11,584 bases of DNA from Pseudomonadota bacterium (GTDB lineage: Bacteria > Pseudomonadota > Gammaproteobacteria > Burkholderiales > Burkholderiaceae_D): positions 1 through 11,584 of the forward strand of contig JAEZLB010000303.1 of NCBI GenBank assembly GCA_023435945.1, written 5' to 3'. Both the position numbers and the translations under genes were made by a program. Below the pieces are notes generated by a model. The model ran no database searches, had not been told where the DNA came from, and saw nothing but the letters and a program-made list of their open reading frames with translations. This document shows, piece after piece, positions 6,643-11,584 of this stretch (its first letter is position 1; the number at the start of each line of letters is the position of its first letter).

Positions 6643-7559
6643 CTGGACTCCTGCGTAGTAGAGGCAGCCATGGGCGCAGGCTTGGCCGCCGTGCCGCGTA
6701 CATTGTAGTAAGTGGCAGTCATGCCGCTGATTAGGATCAGTGTCATACCCAGCCATCCCATCCAATCGAGTTTGTCATTCCAGATCAGGATGCCGAAGAT
6801 ACTGGCGAAGATGATGCCGGAGTACTGCAGGTTGGCGCTCAACAATATATTACCGAAGCGGTAGGCGCGTGTCAGCGATACTTGTGCGATGGTTGCTGTA
6901 ATACCGATGGCAATCAGCAAGAGCACGCCGATGCTGGAATGAGCGCGGAAAATAGCTTCGCCGGCGGGGCGCTCCAGGATGCTGCCGGTCAGGCCGACCA
7001 GTACACCGGCCAGCGAGAAATAAAACACCACGCGATATTCGGGTTCACCCAGCTGGCCGAGTTTGCGCACCTGCAGGTAGGCGAGTGCAGACAGGACGCC
7101 AGACAGCAGCCCGCACAGTGCTCCCAGGCTTTGTCCATCTTGTATGGAGGGGCGCAATAACAAGGTGACACCGGCGAAACTCAACAGGATGGCAATCACC
7201 AGTCCCCAGTCCATGCCACGCTTGCGTGCGATCAGGCCTCCGACGAACAGCATGATGGCCATCCAGATCGGGGCCATGTAGTTCAGCGTCACTGCGGTTG
7301 GGAGCGGGATCAGGCTGATGGCACGAAACCACAGCCACAATCCCATCACGCCCAGTAATGCTCGTGATACATGCTGCCTGGGTAAGGCAGTTTTCATGGT
7401 GCCACCTTGTAGGTAGGCAAAACCTCCGAGTAGTACCATGCTGATCATGCCGCGGTACATAACGATTTCTGAGGTGGAATAAAGATCAGATGCCAGCTTC
7501 ACGCATACGCCCATGACGGCGAAGGTGAAGGCGGCAAAAAGCATCCACAGTGATTGCAT
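6639..7559 (-). CDS. EamA/DMT-superfamily permease
   Basis: A 306-residue inner-membrane protein with about ten hydrophobic helices in two repeated EamA halves, roughly residues 4-135 and 150-285. Features seen are the first helix (MLFAAFTFAVMGVCVKLA), YRGMISMVLLG in helix 2, TAVTLNYMAPIWMAI at the end of the first half, and the matching LQYSGIIFASIFGILIW in the second half. DMT members mostly export metabolites such as amino acids; the substrate here is unknown. The ATG at 7559-7557 begins the first helix. It is 13 bp after the Rieske stop codon and has no strong Shine-Dalgarno, so re-initiation after the Rieske gene is plausible. The ATG at 7622 would add 21 polar residues overlapping the Rieske gene and is less likely. 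The stop overlaps the sulfurtransferase start by 4 bp. Confidence 0.92.
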   Translation of the reverse strand: MQSLWMLFAAFTFAVMGVCVKLASDLYSTSEIVMYRGMISMVLLGGFAYLQGGTMKTALPRQHVSRALLGVMGLWLWFRAISLIPLPTAVTLNYMAPIWMAIMLFVGGLIARKRGMDWGLVIAILLSFAGVTLLLRPSIQDGQSLGALCGLLSGVLSALAYLQVRKLGQLGEPEYRVVFYFSLAGVLVGLTGSILERPAGEAIFRAHSSIGVLLLIAIGITATIAQVSLTRAYRFGNILLSANLQYSGIIFASIFGILIWNDKLDWMGWLGMTLILISGMTATYYNVRGTAAKPAPMAASTTQESR

Positions 7560-7572
7560 TAATTCAGGAAAA

Positions 7573-8673
7573 TTAGAGGGAGATGCGGCTCCTATACCAT
7601 TCGTGGAAGTGCTGCATGCCATCTTCCATGGGGGACTGGTAAGGACCTACTTCGCTGGTGCCACGCTCCATCAGGATGCGGCGGCCGGCATCCATGCGTA
7701 GTGCAATTTCGTCGTCTTCCACCGCCGTTTCCATGTAGGCGGCGCGTTCTGCTTCCACAAACTCGCGCTCGAACAGCACGATTTCTTCCGGATAGTAGAA
7801 CTCGACTACATTCATGGTTTTCTGAGGTCCTTGCGGCCATAGGGTGGATACCACCAGCACGTGCGGGTACCACTCGACCATGATATTCGGATAGATGGTC
7901 AGCCAGATGGCGCCGTAAGGAGGGAGTTTTCCCTTATTGAATTTGAGGACTTGTTCGTGCCATTTCTTGTAGGTCGGCGAGCCGGGCTTGGCTAATGCGC
8001 GATTAACGCCTACGGTCTGCACGCTGTAGTGTTCTCCGAATTCCCAGTTCAGATCGGAGCAGGTAACAAAATTGCCCAGGCCCGGATGGAAAGGCTCAAC
8101 GTGATAATCCTCCAGATAAACCTCGATAAAGGTTTTCCAGTTGTAGTTGCATTCGTGGATCTCGACGTGATCCAGCATGTAGCCGGAAAAATCCAGGTCC
8201 TTGGTCACGCTCATGCCAGCCATGGCTTTTTTGATATCGAAGCCATTGTTCTCGAACAGCAGGCCGTTCCAGCTTTGCAGCGGTGTCTTGGACAGATTCA
8301 GGCAGGGCGTTTCACCAAAATGAGGGGCGCCTATCAGTTCGCCTTTCAAGTCGTAAGTCCAGCGATGCAGCGGGCAGACGATATTCTTGGCATTGCCGCG
8401 GCCATCGAGCATCTTGGCCTGACGGTGACGGCAAACGTTCGACACCAGTTCTATGCCCTGGGCATTGCGCACCAGCATGCGACCTTCGTTTTCCCAGGCC
8501 AGCGTCGCGTAGTCGCCGGAATGGGGAACGAGCAGTTCGTGGCCGGCATAAAGCGGCCCTTGTCGAAACAAGTGCTGGGTTTCCTGCTTTAACAGGGCTT
8601 CGTCAAAATAGACGTTTACTGGAAGCTGCGCATCGGAGCGCGCCAGCTGAGTGAGGTTTGCCAGTTCGGACAT
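7573..8673 (-). CDS. Rieske non-heme iron oxygenase, alpha subunit
   Basis: A 366-residue ring-hydroxylating-type oxygenase alpha subunit. The N-terminal Rieske domain binds a [2Fe-2S] cluster through C81-x-H83 and C100-x2-H103 (CRH...CPLH). The C-terminal catalytic domain carries the mononuclear iron ligands H191 and H196 (EDYHVEPFH) after the usual NWKTFIE; the acidic third ligand is probably D320 or D321 in AVEDDE. The residue three before the first His, which carries electrons between the two metal sites, is Glu (E188), not the usual Asp. This resembles quaternary-ammonium oxygenases such as CntA more than naphthalene-type dioxygenases. No beta subunit, ferredoxin or reductase gene is in the window, so its electron donor must be elsewhere. 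The start ATG 8673-8671 has GGGAGG six bases upstream. It is first in an operon with the permease and sulfurtransferase. The substrate is unknown, and the automatic label 'aromatic' should not be trusted. Confidence 0.93.
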   Translation of the reverse strand: MSELANLTQLARSDAQLPVNVYFDEALLKQETQHLFRQGPLYAGHELLVPHSGDYATLAWENEGRMLVRNAQGIELVSNVCRHRQAKMLDGRGNAKNIVCPLHRWTYDLKGELIGAPHFGETPCLNLSKTPLQSWNGLLFENNGFDIKKAMAGMSVTKDLDFSGYMLDHVEIHECNYNWKTFIEVYLEDYHVEPFHPGLGNFVTCSDLNWEFGEHYSVQTVGVNRALAKPGSPTYKKWHEQVLKFNKGKLPPYGAIWLTIYPNIMVEWYPHVLVVSTLWPQGPQKTMNVVEFYYPEEIVLFEREFVEAERAAYMETAVEDDEIALRMDAGRRILMERGTSEVGPYQSPMEDGMQHFHEWYRSRISL

Positions 8674-8772
8674 CCCTGCCTCCCAAATTAATTTTCACCA
8701 ACCTAAGAGAGAAAGAATCCGCAAAAACCTGTATCAAGCGAGATGAATAGGAGATTTTGGACAGAACCGAAG

Positions 8773-8802
8773 ATTATACTCTTGTCGTTTTGCCTGGGGC
8801 AA
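8773..8802 (-). promoter_or_regulatory. Candidate sigma-70 promoter of the Rieske operon
   Basis: Read on the minus strand, a perfect TATAAT (complement of 8773-8778) is preceded at 18 bases by TTGCCC (complement of 8797-8802), which matches 4 of 6 consensus bases. The leader would be about 90 bases. No other -10 this good was seen upstream of the Rieske gene. Confidence 0.55.
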
Positions 8803-8933
8803 TCCGAATCTGGAAATTTAAGGCGGCGACAGGATAAAAAATCCGTAGGGGAAGTCTGCTTTACGGTTTGCGCTGAGGCCGGAGTGCCAAAATCAGGTTA
8901 GGGACATGATTCACTTAAGCTGGGGCGGCGTGC

Positions 8934-8961
8934 TTGTTTTACAGCAAACTCTTTTTAAAAT
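8934..8961 (+). promoter_or_regulatory. Weak candidate promoter of the xseB-ispA-dxs operon
   Basis: TTGTTT (8934-8939) and TAAAAT (8956-8961) are 16 bases apart and would give a leader of about 100 bases. A second TAAAAT at 9038-9043 has no good -35 partner. Both are by consensus only and either could be wrong. Confidence 0.3.
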
Positions 8962-9033
8962 CATGCAGAAGTGCAAACAAAAGGTGTGATGGATCGGGTC
9001 ATTTCCGCTAAATCAACAGTGAGACGCGGTATT

Positions 9034-9048
9034 CCACTAAAATAGTGG
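9034..9048 (+). other. Small hairpin followed by a T-rich stretch before xseB
   Basis: CCACTA (9034-9039) and TAGTGG (9043-9048) pair perfectly around AAA, followed by GCTATTTTCTTTT. The element ends 21 bases before the xseB ATG. It has the outline of a weak intrinsic terminator or attenuator, or it could be a dyad operator overlapping a TAAAAT box. The stem is short (6 bp, half AT). Confidence 0.4.
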
Positions 9049-9069
9049 GCTATTTTCTTTTGCACGCCT

Positions 9070-9324
9070 ATGCCTAAAAAGTCCATTTCCAATGAGCAGC
9101 CGGCTTCGTTTGAAGAAGCCATGGCCGAGCTGGAACAACTTGTCTCCCAGATGGAAGACGGGTCGCTGTCGCTGGAAGCTTCCGTGGCTGCCTACAAGCG
9201 CGGTTCCGAGCTGGTCAAGTACTGCACCAGTCAGCTTGATAAGGTGGAAAGTCAGGTCAAGGTGCTGGAAGGCGACATGCTGAAGCCATTCGCCGCAGAT
9301 GATGTATCGGAGGAGAAGGAATGA
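9070..9324 (+). CDS. xseB: Exodeoxyribonuclease VII small subunit
   Basis: An 84-residue, mostly helical protein matching the small subunit of exonuclease VII, which joins several copies to one XseA to degrade single-stranded DNA from both ends. The family core runs from FEEAMAELEQLVSQMEDG (residues 14-31) through SLEASVAAYKRGSELV to QLDKVESQVKVLEG, with an acidic tail. The length is normal for the family. ATG 9070 gives the typical MPKKS start; no clear Shine-Dalgarno is present. The stop overlaps the ispA start in ATGA. The xseB-ispA-dxs order is common in Proteobacteria. The xseA partner is not in the window. Confidence 0.96.
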   Translation: MPKKSISNEQPASFEEAMAELEQLVSQMEDGSLSLEASVAAYKRGSELVKYCTSQLDKVESQVKVLEGDMLKPFAADDVSEEKE

Positions 9325-10214
9325 GTTTGGATGTGGCATTTGGCGACTGGATGAAGGCTGTGCAGCAAAAGATGGAGGATGCGCTGGATGCGTATCTGCC
9401 TGCAGCCTCACAATTGCCGCAAACTTTGCACGAAGCGATGCGCTACACCGCGCTGGATGGCGGCAAGCGTGTGCGGCCCCTGCTGGTTTATGCAGCAGGC
9501 GATTTGTTCGACGCTCCGCAGGAGTCGCTGGCGCGTGCAGCATCGGCGGTAGAGATGATCCATGTGTACTCGCTGGTGCATGACGATATGCCCTGCATGG
9601 ATGACGACGATCTGCGTCGTGGCAAACCCACGGTGCATGTGAAATATGATGAGGCGACCGCATTGCTGGTAGGTGACGCCTTGCAGGCTCAGGCTTTCCT
9701 GACCTTGTCGGAGGGCGAGGGCGATGCCGGGCGCAAACTGCAAATGGTCAGCCTGCTGGCGCGTGCCGCGGGCTCACTTGGCATGTGTGGCGGTCAGGCG
9801 ATCGATTTGGCCAGCGTGGGCAAGGGCTTGTCGCTGCAAGAACTGGAGCGCATGCACCAGCTAAAAACAGGCGCGTTGCTGCGCGCATCGGTGCTGCTCG
9901 GTGCTTACAGCGCGAAGGCCCCTTCCAGTCCGGAACTGGAAAGCCTGGATGCCTATGCCGCTGCCATCGGCCTGGCCTTCCAGGTGGTGGACGATGTGCT
10001 GGATGCCACTCAGGATTCGGCAACGCTGGGTAAGACCGCGGGCAAGGATGCGGCCGACAACAAGCCGACTTACGTCTCGATACTGGGGTTGGAGCAGTCC
10101 CGTGCCTTGGCTGAAAAATTGAGAAACGACGCGCATGCCGCGCTGGCGCCTTTCGGCGACAGGGCGCAGCGCTTGCGTGAGCTGGCCGACCTGGTCGTGC
10201 AGCGGAAAGCGTGA
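9321..10214 (+). CDS. ispA: Farnesyl diphosphate synthase (geranyltranstransferase)
   Basis: A 297-residue type II trans-prenyltransferase that condenses dimethylallyl and isopentenyl diphosphates to geranyl and then farnesyl diphosphate in the cytosol. The first Asp-rich motif is DDMPCMD (88-94, followed by DDLRRGKPT) and the second is DDVLD (224-228). GGKRVRP (47-53) and KTGALLRAS (182-190) bind substrate. The residues before the first motif (YSLVHDD) match E. coli IspA, which supports a C15 product over longer chains. The length equals the family norm. The start ATG 9321 overlaps the xseB stop by four bases and follows a GGAGGAGAAGGA purine run, so it is translationally coupled to xseB. 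dxs follows after 9 bp and would supply the MEP pathway that feeds this enzyme. Confidence 0.97.
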   Translation: MSLDVAFGDWMKAVQQKMEDALDAYLPAASQLPQTLHEAMRYTALDGGKRVRPLLVYAAGDLFDAPQESLARAASAVEMIHVYSLVHDDMPCMDDDDLRRGKPTVHVKYDEATALLVGDALQAQAFLTLSEGEGDAGRKLQMVSLLARAAGSLGMCGGQAIDLASVGKGLSLQELERMHQLKTGALLRASVLLGAYSAKAPSSPELESLDAYAAAIGLAFQVVDDVLDATQDSATLGKTAGKDAADNKPTYVSILGLEQSRALAEKLRNDAHAALAPFGDRAQRLRELADLVVQRKA

Positions 10215-10223
10215 GTAAAAAGT

Positions 10224-11584
10224 ATGGAGCTATTAAAAACCATCGGTGATCCCGCCGATCTGCGCAAATTGTCGCGCGCCCAGTTGCAACAGCTTGCTGA
10301 TGAACTGCGCGCGTATGTATTGGACTCGGTATCCAAGACCGGCGGCCATCTGTCGTCCAATCTGGGCACGGTGGAGCTCACGATTGCGCTGCACTATGTA
10401 TTCAATACGCCGGAAGATCGCCTGATCTGGGACGTAGGTCATCAGACTTATCCGCACAAGATACTGACTGGCCGCCGCGAAGGCATGGCATCCTTGCGCC
10501 AGCTCGACGGCATTTCCGGTTTCCCGCGCCGCGATGAAAGTCCTTACGACTCATTCGGTACAGCGCACTCTTCTACATCGATTTCCGCCGCGCTCGGCAT
10601 GGCGCTGGCGGCCAAAACCAAGGGCGAGGATCGTCATTCGGTCGCGGTGATCGGCGATGGCGCAATGACTGCGGGCATGGCTTTCGAAGCCTTGAACAAT
10701 GCTGGCGTGTACGAGGACATCAATCTGCTGGTAGTCCTGAACGACACCGCCATGTCGATCTCGCCGCCGGTGGGCGCACTGAACCGTTATCTGGCGCGCC
10801 TGATGTCGGGCAAATTCTATGCAGCGGCGAAAAACGTGGGCAAGACCGTATTGCCGGCGCCGATGCTGGAGTTGGCCAAGCGTTTCGAAGAGCATGCCAA
10901 GGGCATGGTGGTACCCGCGACCATGTTCGAGGAATTCGGTTTCAATTACATCGGCCCTATCGATGGCCACGATCTCGAGTCCCTGATCCCGACGCTGCAG
11001 AACCTGAAGAAGCTGAAAGGCCCGCAGTTCCTGCACGTGGTAACCAGAAAAGGCCAGGGTTACAAGCTGGCGGAAGCCGACCCGGTGCTGTATCACGGTC
11101 CGGGCAAGTTCAATCCGGCCGAAGGCATCAAGCCTTCCTCCAGCGGCAAGCTAACGTACACCCAGGTGTTCGGCAAGTGGCTGTGCGATATGGCTGCGCA
11201 CGACCAGCGACTGGTGGGAATTACGCCTGCAATGCGCGAAGGTTCGGGCATGGTGGAATTCGAGCGTCGCTTCCCCGATCGTTATTACGATGTCGGCATC
11301 GCTGAGCAGCATGCGGTGACTTTTGCGGCCGGCATGGCTTGCGAGGGCCTGAAGCCGGTGGTCGCCATTTATTCCACTTTCCTGCAGCGTGGCTATGATC
11401 AGCTTATTCACGACGTGGCCCTGCAGAACCTGGATGTGACGTTCGCGCTGGATCGCGCCGGCCTGGTTGGTGCCGATGGTGCAACGCATGCCGGCAATTA
11501 CGACCTGGCTTACCTGCGCTGCATCCCCAACATGGTCGTGATGGCCGCTTCCGACGAGAACGAATGTCGCAAGATGCTCAGTAC
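10224..11584 (+). CDS. dxs: 1-deoxy-D-xylulose-5-phosphate synthase (3' end outside the window)
   Basis: The first 453 codons (of about 620) of DXS, the thiamine-diphosphate enzyme that joins pyruvate and glyceraldehyde 3-phosphate in the first step of the MEP isoprenoid pathway. Catalytic residues aligning with E. coli H49, E370 and H431 are present: H42 (GGHLSSNLG), E361 ([13 protein letters not shown]) and H422 (GADGATHAG). The diphosphate motif starts with G-D145-G, but its far end reads N173-D-T-A-M where DXS normally has NDNxM. Thr175 therefore sits where E. coli has the Mg-ligand Asn181. The reading frame is intact on both sides. ATG 10224 begins 9 bp after the ispA stop, with only a weak GAG-type ribosome site, so coupling to ispA is likely. 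The missing part is the end of the pyrimidine-binding domain and the C-terminal domain. Confidence 0.97.
   Translation, partial: MELLKTIGDPADLRKLSRAQLQQLADELRAYVLDSVSKTGGHLSSNLGTVELTIALHYVFNTPEDRLIWDVGHQTYPHKILTGRREGMASLRQLDGISGFPRRDESPYDSFGTAHSSTSISAALGMALAAKTKGEDRHSVAVIGDGAMTAGMAFEALNNAGVYEDINLLVVLNDTAMSISPPVGALNRYLARLMSGKFYAAAKNVGKTVLPAPMLELAKRFEEHAKGMVVPATMFEEFGFNYIGPIDGHDLESLIPTLQNLKKLKGPQFLHVVTRKGQGYKLAEADPVLYHGPGKFNPAEGIKPSSSGKLTYTQVFGKWLCDMAAHDQRLVGITPAMREGSGMVEFERRFPDRYYDVGIAEQHAVTFAAGMACEGLKPVVAIYSTFLQRGYDQLIHDVALQNLDVTFALDRAGLVGADGATHAGNYDLAYLRCIPNMVVMAASDENECRKMLS

Larger units (their letters stand above)
8674..9069. other. Divergent control region between the Rieske and xseB operons
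   Basis: These 396 bp hold no credible gene on either strand and are visibly more AT-rich than the flanks. They contain a likely minus-strand promoter (8773-8802), a weaker plus-strand promoter candidate (8934-8961) and a small hairpin just before xseB (9034-9048). The rest, including a GGAT-AAAAA-ATCC dyad near 8833-8845, gives no recognisable riboswitch or operator. Confidence 0.7.

Noticed and set aside
6643-6765. N-terminal extension of the sulfurtransferase
   Set aside because: It would overlap the permease by over 120 bp and add 41 unrelated residues. The ATGA start with AGGAG fits better.
7560-7622. Longer permease start at ATG 7622
   Set aside because: It adds 21 polar residues within the Rieske gene. 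The first helix begins right at the ATG of 7559.
8029-8592. Plus-strand open frame of 187 codons antisense to the Rieske gene
   Set aside because: The Rieske gene has intact metal-binding motifs in the other frame, and the antisense product has no recognisable feature.
10551-11096. Minus-strand open frame of 181 codons within dxs
   Set aside because: It is a shadow of the dxs coding frame, which carries all the DXS motifs.
1-11584. CRISPR array, insertion sequence, tRNA, phage or defence genes
   Set aside because: None was seen: no regularly spaced repeats, transposase motifs or tRNA cloverleaf, and all sizeable coding regions belong to known metabolic families.

Overview
The window looks like chromosomal DNA from a betaproteobacterium, most likely of the Nitrosomonadales/Gallionellales/Methylophilales type. 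The basis is protein flavour (polA, dxs and LOG-family sequences), moderately high GC, and the xseB-ispA-dxs order. This taxonomic call is from recognition, not a search. Almost all of it is ordinary single-copy metabolic and housekeeping DNA. I see no mobile element, tRNA, rRNA, CRISPR array or phage gene, and no whole new defence or biosynthetic system.

Left part (1-4568). A possible membrane-protein start running off the left edge (minus) lies downstream of a LOG-family nucleoside-monophosphate phosphoribohydrolase (minus). That gene is head to head with polA (plus), with no bases between the two start codons: both sit in one CATATG palindrome. After polA comes a dienelactone-hydrolase-family enzyme with a twin-arginine signal, so it is probably periplasmic.

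Middle part (4569-8673). A ZIP-family metal transporter (plus) has its own good promoter and Shine-Dalgarno, but its best start codon is ATT. It converges on a minus-strand operon across a 288-bp tail holding three inverted repeats, one a convincing bidirectional terminator. The operon reads, in transcription order, Rieske oxygenase alpha subunit, EamA/DMT permease, 3-mercaptopyruvate-type sulfurtransferase. Its genes are tightly spaced (13 bp, then a 4-bp ATGA overlap).

Right part (8674-11584). A 396-bp divergent control region separates the Rieske operon from the isoprenoid operon xseB-ispA-dxs (plus). xseB and ispA overlap by ATGA and dxs follows 9 bp later. dxs is cut by the right edge after 453 codons. 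IspA makes farnesyl diphosphate, and Dxs makes 1-deoxy-D-xylulose 5-phosphate, the entry compound of the MEP pathway that supplies IspA.

The points most worth a second look are a Thr in place of the expected Mg-ligand Asn in the thiamine-diphosphate motif of Dxs, the ATT start of the ZIP gene, the zero-gap LOG/polA start pair, and a bridging Glu in the Rieske oxygenase of the kind seen in carnitine oxygenases.
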